Origin: Moorena sp. SIO3I8
Lineage (GTDB): Bacteria > Cyanobacteriota > Cyanobacteriia > Cyanobacteriales > Coleofasciculaceae
Assembly (NCBI RefSeq): GCF_010692325.1
Contig: NZ_JAAHHW010000045.1
Location: 8,561 to 51,867, forward strand
Length of the DNA stretch: 43,307 bases
Reading direction: 5' to 3'
Under the pieces are notes generated by a model. The model was not told the origin of the DNA. It saw only the letters and a program-made list of their open reading frames with translations, and did not search any database. Positions 8,441-16,427 of the stretch are shown here, one piece after another. Within the stretch, counting starts at the first letter, position 1; the number at the start of each line of letters is the position of its first letter. Made by a program: the position numbers and the translations under genes.

Positions 8441-8949
8441 AAGGTTTCGTCTCAAACCCAAATTTTGTTTTTTTTTTACAGCTGAATGCTTACAGCTAAA
8501 ACCTTAAGCCAGTGCTTTGCAGCTAGACCAATGATTTGAAGCGAGCAGTTGTGGACTAGCTGCTGCATCTGGCTTACCAATTAGAGGAGTTGCACTCGGA
8601 GGGTTTGTTGTAGTCTGTAGCAACACCCCCGACTCAGGCAAACTCTTGTCAGGCTTACCTCAATCAATGTTAGGTATTGAACCATCAGACTAGACGAGGG
8701 CAAAATTCCCCTAACCGATCACCCCTGATTCACCAAGGGCTTCCATTGTTAATGATAAGTCAGTTTTAAAGGTTATGAAAACTACTTTATGCAAAAAACA
8801 TTTTAAATTTATGCAAAATATACATTAAACAATTTTTTATGTAAAAAGCAATTTAATTTCATGTACCCCATACATAGTAACTCTATCTATTTAAGTTCTT
8901 GTTGTCCATGATGAAAAAATAACCAATTTTCGTAAAAGACAACTGGGTC

Positions 8950-10317
8950 ATGACAACAATGACATCAGAGACGGCTAAAGTATCATCAGTAAATCAAAGG
9001 ACTAATCAGACGGAAAAATCAGATAGCGACAATAAACCCGTCAAGCTAGGCTATATCAAGCTAATCCTCTGCGCTACAGGAATTGGCATTGCTGGCGGAT
9101 TAGTAGCAACTAGCTACTATTTTGTCCTAGAACAGTGTTTGCATTTTGTTTGGCATTGGTTACCCGAATTTCTAGAACCCTATTTCCCGAGTTGGCTACC
9201 CTCTTGGAATTATGTGTGGATTGCCACTACCATTGGTGGGTTTTTCGTGGGCTTATCCCTCTACTTCTTGGGGTTACCCGGTGAAATGGCGTTGGTGATC
9301 GAAAAAGTCCACGATCCAGGTAGGATGGAGCCTCGTCAAACTCCTGGCATGATTGTGACCTCTCTAATTTCCATCACCGCTGGGGGGAGTGCAGGACCAG
9401 AAGCACCATTGGTACAGATTAATGGTAGCTTAGGTAGCTGGCTAGGAGTCAAGCTTAAACTGGCAATCAGCCATATCCGGATATTGACCTTCTGCGGGAT
9501 GAGTGCTGCTCTTGGTGCCTTTTTTGGTGCGCCGATCGGGGGGGCATTGTTTGCCCTAGAAATTCCCCACCGCCGGAGTCTGGAATACTATGAAGCCATC
9601 GTACCAGCCATTGTCGCGTCAATTTTTAGCTTCTCTGTTTTCCGCTTTGGTACTGGGTTAGATGTGGGAGGAATTTACCGCTTTAACCTTTTTGATACGT
9701 TACCTGCTCTATCCTGGCTAAATTTAATTGAGGGTGCATTACTCGGGGTTGCTGGTGGATTAGCTGCTATCGTGTTTATCTATATCTTTCGCTTTACCAA
9801 GTCTTGGATTAAATCTATTGAACATCGCCATATTTTGCTAGCTACACTAGGCGGATTATCTATTGGGTTGATTGCTGTATTCTTTCCCCAAACCCTATTT
9901 TTTAGTGAGGAGCAAATTGAAACAGTGATTGAACAAGGTCCCACTTTGGGGGTAACCATGTTACTAGGGATTGCCTTGGCAAAAATGTTTGCGATCAGTT
10001 TTACCCTCCACGGTGGGTTTAGAGGCGGATTTATCTTTCCTCTATTTTTCATCGGTGCCAATCTGGGTTTAGCTATCTCCATCGCCTTACCCGGAATTCA
10101 CCCCACCATTGCTATGCTTTGCCTGATGGCAGCGGTGAATGTGGCGGTCACCAAAACACCGGTCAGTAGCACGGTTATTCTTAGCGTTCTGTCTGATACA
10201 TCGATTCTTCCAATTATTGCTATTGCTAGCTTTGCCAGTTTCTTGTTAACTACTAATATTTCTTTGCTGAAAACTCAGCGATCGCGTAGTCAGGAGGGTA
10301 TCCCAGTAATGGCTTAA
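8950..10317 (+). CDS. ClC-family chloride channel or Cl-/H+ antiporter
   Basis: A 455-residue integral membrane protein with about ten or more hydrophobic segments after a polar N-terminus of about 35 residues. ClC signature regions are present: GGSAGPEAPLVQ (the GREGP-type selectivity loop, with E at the usual gating position), FGAPIGGALFALEIP, and GGFRGGFIFPLFFIGA (GxFxP loop). There is no C-terminal CBS pair, so this is the short bacterial form. It should move chloride or other anions across the inner membrane; channel versus antiporter cannot be decided by eye. It is monocistronic, with an AT-rich leader and a terminator-like hairpin about 40 bases after the stop. Confidence 0.93.
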   Translation: MTTMTSETAKVSSVNQRTNQTEKSDSDNKPVKLGYIKLILCATGIGIAGGLVATSYYFVLEQCLHFVWHWLPEFLEPYFPSWLPSWNYVWIATTIGGFFVGLSLYFLGLPGEMALVIEKVHDPGRMEPRQTPGMIVTSLISITAGGSAGPEAPLVQINGSLGSWLGVKLKLAISHIRILTFCGMSAALGAFFGAPIGGALFALEIPHRRSLEYYEAIVPAIVASIFSFSVFRFGTGLDVGGIYRFNLFDTLPALSWLNLIEGALLGVAGGLAAIVFIYIFRFTKSWIKSIEHRHILLATLGGLSIGLIAVFFPQTLFFSEEQIETVIEQGPTLGVTMLLGIALAKMFAISFTLHGGFRGGFIFPLFFIGANLGLAISIALPGIHPTIAMLCLMAAVNVAVTKTPVSSTVILSVLSDTSILPIIAIASFASFLLTTNISLLKTQRSRSQEGIPVMA

Positions 10318-10355
10318 GAAGACTTAAGTCTAACTTAGTAAAGGATTGAGTCAGT

Positions 10356-10378
10356 CAACAAAATCAGTTTTTTTGTTG
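10356..10378 (+). terminator. Terminator-like hairpin after the ClC gene
   Basis: CAACAAA (10356-10362) pairs with TTTGTTG (10372-10378), and the 3' arm is preceded by a run of T. It lies 39 bases after the ClC stop. The stem is short and AT-rich, so strength is uncertain. Confidence 0.4.
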
Positions 10379-10397
10379 AGAAGTTAGGTGACAGCTC

Positions 10398-10499
10398 CTA
10401 CACTGACCCGTTGGGTTCAGTGTAGACTTCCCAGGCAATCCGGCCATCGCTTAGGAGGCGCTGGGCCAATACTGCTCGGTTAAGGAAAGAGGGAAGTAT
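10398..10499 (-). pseudogene. C-terminal scrap of an unidentified protein
   Basis: Read on the minus strand, a frame gives ILPSFLNRAVLAQRLL, then SDGRIAWEVYTEPNGSV and a TAG stop at 10398. The sequence looks like real protein but is only 33 residues long. It ends abruptly upstream at a perfect palindrome (10500-10526), as if the 5' part was removed. I do not recognise the parent family. Confidence 0.45.
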
Positions 10500-10526
10500 T
10501 TGTTCGCGTGTTATTTACGCGAACAA
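10500..10526. repeat. Palindromic GTTCGCGT repeat
   Basis: TTGTTCGCGT (10500-10509) and ACGCGAACAA (10517-10526) form a perfect 10-bp stem with a 7-base loop. It shares the GTTCGCG core of the interspersed palindrome family seen across the window. Confidence 0.7.
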
Positions 10527-10655
10527 GGGCTCAGATTAATTCTGAATTTTTACCTTCCTTGTGTCAAACTATCAGAAGAGGCTAAGAAAGAAGAACTCAG
10601 AAGAATTGATAATAAGGTAACTTAATTGAAGAGTTAGAACAAAACCATTGTTTAT

Positions 10656-12008
10656 CTAAGCAACTTTAACCGTCTTGAAGGTTAATTGTTGTAATTTGGT
10701 TCCTTGTTTTCGATGGTATGGTTTAGCTGCATTGAATTTTGACCGAGACTTTTTGACAACTCGTGGATTAATTCTACCCTCTCTTGCAGGGATTTGATTA
10801 TCTAAAATCTCTGCAATTAGCCAGCTCATAAATAAATTTATCTCTTCTGGTACTGCCTGCTGAAACAAGGGAACAGCACGACGCATTATTCTGAGGGTTC
10901 CAGTAAATCCTAATCTTAAAGGAGAAATTTCAGCTTTTTCGGCGGCTTTAAACATTAAGCATCTAATGCAATAATGTGCTAACAACCAACCATAAATTTC
11001 TTGGATAACTTCACGGGGATTATTCGAGCGAATCAACGTTTTTCGACCGTTGAGATGAGTCTTCATTTCGTCAAGAGTATTCTCGGCTTCCCAGCGCCAG
11101 TGGTACTCTTGAGCCAGTAACAGAGCCGGAAATAGATCCACATCAACCAAATCTGTAATCAGACGATATACTTGTTCAACTCCGTTTTCTTCTATCACAT
11201 ATTCAATCACCCGAACCGGTTTCCGGGTAGCTCCTTTCTTCTTGGATTTTCGGTCAGGAGCAATCCATGATAGATAAGAGCCATCCGGCAAAATTTTGAC
11301 GACTTCAAACTTAACATTAGCAGGAACACGACCCAAAATGTGACATTTTTGCTTAAGGGCTTCCAACACCATCCTAAATGAATGTAATCCTCTATCCCAC
11401 ATGACAAGCATTCCCGGTCCAACTCCACGAAGGAGTTTTCTGGCTCTGACTCTTTCTCCGATTCGATAAGGACTAATCAAGGCATCCGTAATTAAATGAG
11501 TCCCTAGCTCAACTAACAACACCAATCTGGCTTTCGGAAAAGCTGCTTTCGTTCCCTTTCTCGTTCCTGGATAGCCAAAAACTCTGCTATTAGTTTCGGT
11601 GTCGGGCACATCAAAGACAGTGCCATCAATTGCCATCAATCTTAGTCCACCTAAGAAAGCTTCCTTAGTTTTAACTGTTGCCATCGGACGTGCTACTAAC
11701 TCAAATAAACGAGTCATTACCGCTGGACCAACTCGTTGGCGGGCTTCGCTAATTGATGAAGAAGTTGGAGTTTTTAGACGGACTAGCTGACGAATCCAAG
11801 TCCCATTCAGTCCCGCCATCAGATTTTTGAAGACATCGACAATCGAGTCAGTTGCCCAGAAACTCATCCCTATTAACAGGGCAACTACTACATCCGTAGG
11901 GAGGCTACGCTTTCTTTGATGTTGACTCTGGCTCTGTTCAATCGCTTGTGCTATGGGATCGTGAGGTATAATTGTACCCAAGCTTGAGACTGATTGAGAA
12001 AAGGCCAA
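10656..12008 (-). CDS. IS4-family DDE transposase
   Basis: A 450-residue intact transposase. The N-terminal region (about residues 20-130) matches the IS4 transposase N-terminal domain. The DDE core follows: first D in LMAIDGTVFDVPDT, second D in VMWDRGLHSF, and the YREK-like region YHWRWEAENTLDEMKTHL with the third acidic residue. A possible inverted repeat pair is TTTTACCTTC (10548-10557) and GAAGGTAAAA (12134-12143), which would give an element of about 1.6 kb. I could not find a matching target duplication, so those ends are tentative. It lies upstream of, and points away from, the acyl-CoA dehydrogenase operon. The coding sequence is complete and may be active. Confidence 0.9.
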   Translation of the reverse strand: MAFSQSVSSLGTIIPHDPIAQAIEQSQSQHQRKRSLPTDVVVALLIGMSFWATDSIVDVFKNLMAGLNGTWIRQLVRLKTPTSSSISEARQRVGPAVMTRLFELVARPMATVKTKEAFLGGLRLMAIDGTVFDVPDTETNSRVFGYPGTRKGTKAAFPKARLVLLVELGTHLITDALISPYRIGERVRARKLLRGVGPGMLVMWDRGLHSFRMVLEALKQKCHILGRVPANVKFEVVKILPDGSYLSWIAPDRKSKKKGATRKPVRVIEYVIEENGVEQVYRLITDLVDVDLFPALLLAQEYHWRWEAENTLDEMKTHLNGRKTLIRSNNPREVIQEIYGWLLAHYCIRCLMFKAAEKAEISPLRLGFTGTLRIMRRAVPLFQQAVPEEINLFMSWLIAEILDNQIPAREGRINPRVVKKSRSKFNAAKPYHRKQGTKLQQLTFKTVKVA

Positions 12009-12236
12009 AAACTCGATATGTTATCGGATTAGATGCCAAGATCAATATTTGGTTATCAAAACTATTGCCAGACCTGGTCTTAGATCGACTGATTACTTGG
12101 TATTTAGGGTTAACTACAAACCTGATTACATTAGAAGGTAAAACTACTTTATAAAGTAAGTATAAAAATACTAATAAAAACAAATACATGAAGATTTGTC
12201 AAGAGTTATAGTTTTGGAATAAGAACCAATTAACAG

Positions 12237-13826
12237 ATGTTATCTCAAGATAAACAAAGCAAAGCACGTGCTGATGATTTACTCGAGTGGCTTCGTAGCT
12301 ACGCAAATGAGCGCATCAATTCTCGGCTAATCGATGAACGCCGTTGCATCCCACCATATATCGTGCTCGATCTAGGAAATCGTGGACTCTTGGGGATGCA
12401 GGTTCCACCGAACTACGGTGGTATTGGTCTGAGTAATCAAGATACTTTGCGTGTAATACAGCAATTAGGGGCTATCGATCCGACTTTGGCCTCATTTGTT
12501 GGCGTTCATAATGTCCTTGGGATTCGTCCCTTGATGAACTATGCTGGTGATCAACTCAGAGATGAACTTCTTCCCCTCATTGCTACAGGTCGAGAATTAG
12601 CTGCTTTTGCCCTCACAGAACCAGGAGCAGGGTCAAACCCTCAAGCTATTTCCGCAAAAGCCACACCCGATAGTCAAGGAGGTTGGCGATTGCAAGGTAC
12701 AAAAATCTGGATTGGCTCCGCAGCATGGGCAAGCGTAATCAATGTTTTTGTCCAGACCTTTGATGCTGAAGGGCAATACCTAGGAGTTAGTGGTTTTGTA
12801 GTTCGTCAAGGAACCACTGGTCTACGGCAAGGTCCCGAAGCACTGACTATGGGGTTGCGTGGTATGGTTCAAAATGCTGTTTATCTAGATAACGTTTCTA
12901 TAGATTCAGAGCATTTGTTAGGTGAAATGGGCGTAGGCATGAAAGCTGCCCAAGATGCGATGATGCACGGGCGATTATGAATTACAGCAGCTAGTCTTGG
13001 GGGAATGAAACGTTGCGCTCAATTAATGCTTCGTTATGCAAAACGCCGAAATATATCAACAGGTCAATTGCTAAAAAATCCAGTAACACTGGCTAAATTG
13101 ACCGATATTACAGAAGGTATTATGGCTGTTGAAAGCTTAGTAACTCGAATTGCTAAGCTACTGGATGACGGATGTGCTATTCCTGTAGAGGCTTATGCTG
13201 CCTGCAAAATAGTTGGTCCAGAGTTCTTCTGGCAAGCGGCTGATAGCCTGGTTCAGATGCTAGGAGGTCGGGGTTATATCGAAACAAATATTGCACCTCA
13301 ACTTCTGCGCGATTCTAGGATTCTTCGCATTTATGAAGGACCTACTGAAACCTTGAATATGTTTATTGGCTCTAAAATCAGCAATAAAAGCGAAGAATTA
13401 TACCAATTTATTTGCCAGGGTCTGGAAGCACCTCAAATTGCTGATATCTTAAAAGTAGCGGTGGAACAAATTAACGCTCGCTACACTAGTTCTAAAATTC
13501 CTTTTTCCGAGAGGAGTGTCGCTAGTCGCTGGCTCTATGCTTGTACTGGCGAAGTAGTTACTCTAGCAATCCTACTAGCTGCAGTTGAAGGTGCTTTTAA
13601 ACGTTCTGGTTCGGAGCGTCTATATCGTACTGTTACTTGGGCAAAACTTAATTTTGAACAGAAACTTGAAAGAGTTTTATCTGGGACACCGGCAGAACTG
13701 GTAATGTCTAGCTCTGACACTATTACTGAGCTAATATCCGATTATTCCAACGCAATTGGCGAAATTGAACAGACTCTCCCAGGAGAAGAACGCGAATTAG
13801 ATGAGATGCTGTATTGCTCGTGCTAG
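12237..13826 (+). pseudogene. Acyl-CoA dehydrogenase interrupted by one in-frame TGA
   Basis: The first part (12237-12977, 247 codons) carries the ACAD N-terminal and middle domains: LTEPGAGSNPQAIS and KIWIGSAAWASVINVF are FAD/substrate-binding signatures. TGA stands at 12978-12980 in ...MMHGRL(stop)ITAASLGGMKR, where family members have Gly, so a GGA-to-TGA change is the simplest explanation. The frame then continues unshifted to 13826 with LGGRGYIETNIAPQLLRD and RIYEGPTETLNMFIG, the usual C-terminal helical domain. Total length would be about 529 residues, long for an ACAD because of a 130-residue C-terminal extension. A restart at ATG 13005 could make a separate C-terminal half. The enzyme would oxidise an acyl-CoA at the alpha-beta bond; substrate unknown. 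First gene of a three-gene run. Confidence 0.87.
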
Positions 13827-14650
13827 TTACATTTCTGTTGCAATTATTCATTACAACCCTAATGCTGTCGGTTAGCTTTAAACTTACGATAGAGGATATC
13901 CTGCGTACATTTCGCAAATCAGATTTGATAGTACGTTCGTTGTTAATCAACTTCCTGATTGTACCGATCGCGGCTTTGCTACTCACACAGGGGCTTGCTT
14001 TACCAAAAACTACAGCAGTAACTCTCTTGCTTGCATCAGCAGCGCCAGGAGCACCCTTTGCACCAAAATTAGCTGTTATTGCTGGTGGCGATCTGGCTTC
14101 TGCTATTGGCCTGACATTTACTTTATCGATCTTAGCAGTGGGCATCACACCCTTGATGGTTCGCTTAAGTTACGCTGGGGTTGAAGATACACTCATCAAC
14201 ACTCTGCCCATTATTTGGAGCCTGGTATTCTTTCAGTTACTTCCTTTACTTACTGGTTTTGCTATTCGCCACAAGAGTGTGCGACTTGCCAAGCGCTTAC
14301 TTTCTCCAGTCAAGATGCTCTCAGATATTCTGTTTGTAGCACTCCTGCTTCTGGTTCTGTGCCAAAATTTCGACATACTCTTTAGTATTGGATGGCTGTC
14401 GTTTACCGCTATGGTACTATTTACAGTCGTGACTTTGGTCAGTGGTTGGGGACTAGGTGGTTCTCAAACTCGCACGCGGAAATCAGTGACCTTGACGACT
14501 GCCTCGCGGAACTTAGGAATTGTACTACTGATTGCAGTAGAGAATTTTCAAAAAATGGGTATAGAGGGTGCTGTCATCGCTTTCGGTATTGTTGAGCTAG
14601 GAATTACACTGCTGGTAGCGGTCTACTTTCGCTGGTTTTATTCAACCTAA
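13814..14650 (+). CDS. BASS-family (bile acid:sodium symporter-like) transporter
   Basis: A 278-residue protein with about nine hydrophobic segments over its whole length. The motif region ASAAPGAPFAPKLAVIAGGD (residues about 75-95) and the later SRNLGIVLLIA match the SBF/BASS fold with its discontinuous helices. The listed start is TTG 13814; GTG 13820 is also possible. Either one overlaps the end of the acyl-CoA dehydrogenase gene, so translation is probably coupled. It should import or export an organic anion with sodium in the inner membrane; the substrate is unknown. Alpha/beta hydrolase follows 18 bases later, so the three genes look like one operon. Confidence 0.8.
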   Translation: MLVLVTFLLQLFITTLMLSVSFKLTIEDILRTFRKSDLIVRSLLINFLIVPIAALLLTQGLALPKTTAVTLLLASAAPGAPFAPKLAVIAGGDLASAIGLTFTLSILAVGITPLMVRLSYAGVEDTLINTLPIIWSLVFFQLLPLLTGFAIRHKSVRLAKRLLSPVKMLSDILFVALLLLVLCQNFDILFSIGWLSFTAMVLFTVVTLVSGWGLGGSQTRTRKSVTLTTASRNLGIVLLIAVENFQKMGIEGAVIAFGIVELGITLLVAVYFRWFYST

Positions 14651-14668
14651 GTTCGGATTAACGGGAAT

Positions 14669-15523
14669 ATGGAAGAAATTTATATCAAAATTAACGGTTG
14701 TGAATATTATGTCCAAGATTCGCGTAATGGAAACGATAGCGTAATCCTACTACATGGATGGCCGGATGACAGTTCTTTATGGAGATTTCAGATTCCGGCT
14801 CTGATACAATCTGGATACCGTGTTATCTGTCTTGATTGGCTTGGTCATGGGCAGAGTGAAAAAACTGAAGACTTAAATAAATATACCCTCGCCTCCCTAT
14901 CTGCTGATGTGATCGGATTGATGGACGCACTGAATCTGGAAAAAGCCCATTGCATTGCTCACGATTACGGTGCAGTAGTAGGTTGGGAATTAGCCACAAG
15001 GTATCCAGAACGGCTCGTGTCATATGTTGCCTTATCAGTAGGGCATCCTCTGGCATTAGTAAAAAACTTTTCCCTAGAGTCAATCCTAAAAAGCTGGTAT
15101 CTAATTTTCAACCCCTTACCTGTGGCAATCCCTATATATCGTGCAATGAATGGATTGATTTTTAGGTGGGTACTGCGTGGTCACCCCGACAAAGAAAATG
15201 TAGTTGAAAAATTTTTACTTGAAAAAAAACCTTTTTATATTCAAGTCTGGGAAAAAGCTAATCCGATACTTCCATTTATTTTATCTTCACTTCGCCAACA
15301 ACAATCACAGCTAACTTTAATAAAAGTTCCAACTCTTGGTATTTGGAGTTCTGGAGACAACTTTATGGCTGAGGAACAGATGAGTAAATCGAGTGCTCTA
15401 GTGCAGTCGGAGTGGAAATATATAAAAATATCTAAATCCAATCATTGGCTTCAATTGGAAAAGCCACAAGAAATTAATAAGCATTTACTTGAGTGGCTTA
15501 ACCAACAGGGGGAAAAGTGTTAA
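14669..15523 (+). CDS. Alpha/beta hydrolase, epoxide hydrolase/haloalkane dehalogenase-like
   Basis: A 284-residue alpha/beta-hydrolase fold protein. The oxyanion region is LLHGWPDDSSLW (about 27-38). The nucleophile elbow is IAHDYGAVVGW with Asp at residue 99, where esterases would have Ser; Asp is typical of epoxide hydrolases and haloalkane dehalogenases. The catalytic base is probably H259 in SKSNHWLQLEKP. No signal peptide, so cytoplasmic. ATG 14669 lies 18 bases after the BASS gene in the same direction. The trio with acyl-CoA dehydrogenase suggests processing of an acyl or small organic acid, but no substrate can be named. Confidence 0.82.
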   Translation: MEEIYIKINGCEYYVQDSRNGNDSVILLHGWPDDSSLWRFQIPALIQSGYRVICLDWLGHGQSEKTEDLNKYTLASLSADVIGLMDALNLEKAHCIAHDYGAVVGWELATRYPERLVSYVALSVGHPLALVKNFSLESILKSWYLIFNPLPVAIPIYRAMNGLIFRWVLRGHPDKENVVEKFLLEKKPFYIQVWEKANPILPFILSSLRQQQSQLTLIKVPTLGIWSSGDNFMAEEQMSKSSALVQSEWKYIKISKSNHWLQLEKPQEINKHLLEWLNQQGEKC

Positions 15524-15807
15524 ACTAAGCCAGACACTCGGTTTTGCTGAACCCGGAGGTTTTCCATCTCCCTGCTGTTCCTGCTGCTTGCCTTCATTAA
15601 GCTTACTCAAACTCACTTGCAGGGTAAAGGCATCTCATTAAAGGGCTGAAACAATTGAGGTTTTCTATACTCATAGTTTTGGTGCTAAATTAACATCAAT
15701 AGCTTCGTCAAGCCTGTTATAGCGTTAACTCAACCTAAAATTGACTTGCTCAATTTGGCTGCTGAAAAGCAGTTACTGAGATACTTTCAAGTTTTTGGAG
15801 AGGTCTA

Positions 15808-16380
15808 TTGTATAGAAAAACACTGTTTACCCTAACCAGCATAGTCCTAGTCACCAGTATCCTGGGCGCTTGCACCAAGGAACCTTCCCCGCCTGAAACT
15901 AAGTCTAATCTCAGGCTGACTCCGGAAGGTTTGGGAACACTCAACAAAACCAGCAACTTTGATGCTGATACCATCAAGAGTGCTTTGCCCAGTTATACCG
16001 TAAAAAAAGAAACCACCTCTGCTGAAGGCGAAACTTACGATATTTTCAAAGCATACTGGCAAGATAGCCCGGTAGTGGAAATCGATGCCGACATCTCCCA
16101 GCAAAAAATCGGCAGGATTGAAATACTAAGCGATCGCATCCCTGGTCCAAAGGATGTGAAAGTAGGAATAGCCTACTCAGCCACTCCTGGACAAGAGAAA
16201 CTAGACTGCTTGCCAGGTGAGGAAGGGTCCACTGGTAAAGTGATTTGTAGGTTTGAGGAAAATGCCTCGATCCTATACGTATACCAACCCCTTAACTGGG
16301 AAGGGCCTTATCATAAGTTACCTCCCCAAGAGGTTCTCACCAAGGCGAAGCTAGATAGTCTACTTTGGGTAGCACGCTAG
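15808..16380 (+). CDS. Lipoprotein with DUF1131-like domain
   Basis: A 190-residue protein with a lipoprotein signal: positive N-terminus, hydrophobic stretch and lipobox SILGAC with Cys22. The mature part (about 35-190) has features of the DUF1131 / YfeY-type lipoprotein family (IEILSDRIPGPKDVKVG, and CRFEENASILYVY). Start is TTG 15808, supported by GGAGAGG at 15797-15803. It should be anchored in a membrane leaflet of the envelope; the role is unknown. It is convergent with the cimA gene, with 47 bases between stops. The upstream 280 bases show nothing recognised beyond short hairpins. Confidence 0.7.
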   Translation: MYRKTLFTLTSIVLVTSILGACTKEPSPPETKSNLRLTPEGLGTLNKTSNFDADTIKSALPSYTVKKETTSAEGETYDIFKAYWQDSPVVEIDADISQQKIGRIEILSDRIPGPKDVKVGIAYSATPGQEKLDCLPGEEGSTGKVICRFEENASILYVYQPLNWEGPYHKLPPQEVLTKAKLDSLLWVAR

Positions 16381-16427
16381 TGAGCAAATAGCAAAAATTA
16401 ATTACTAATTACTAATTAGCGCTCTAA

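Larger units (their letters stand above)
7384..8949. other. Gene-free interval of 1.57 kb
   Basis: No convincing gene was found; the short open frames look like repeat artefacts. Contents: three near-copies of TTGGTCAGA around 7518-7545, a heptamer run (GGGAGTA type) at about 7733-7766, a perfect 16-bp inverted repeat at 8096-8139, an interspersed repeat at 8163-8260 shared with 32744-32830, a 13-bp inverted repeat pair at 8366/8428, and an AT-rich stretch with repeated TTTATGCAAAA/TTTATGTAAAA words just before the ClC gene (about 8785-8870). The segment 8480-8760 is GC-balanced and unexplained. Confidence 0.65.

Noticed and set aside
8480-8760. Possible riboswitch or structured RNA ahead of the ClC gene (fluoride switch considered)
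   Set aside because: I could not match the conserved fluoride or other riboswitch core; no clear nested stems were found by eye.
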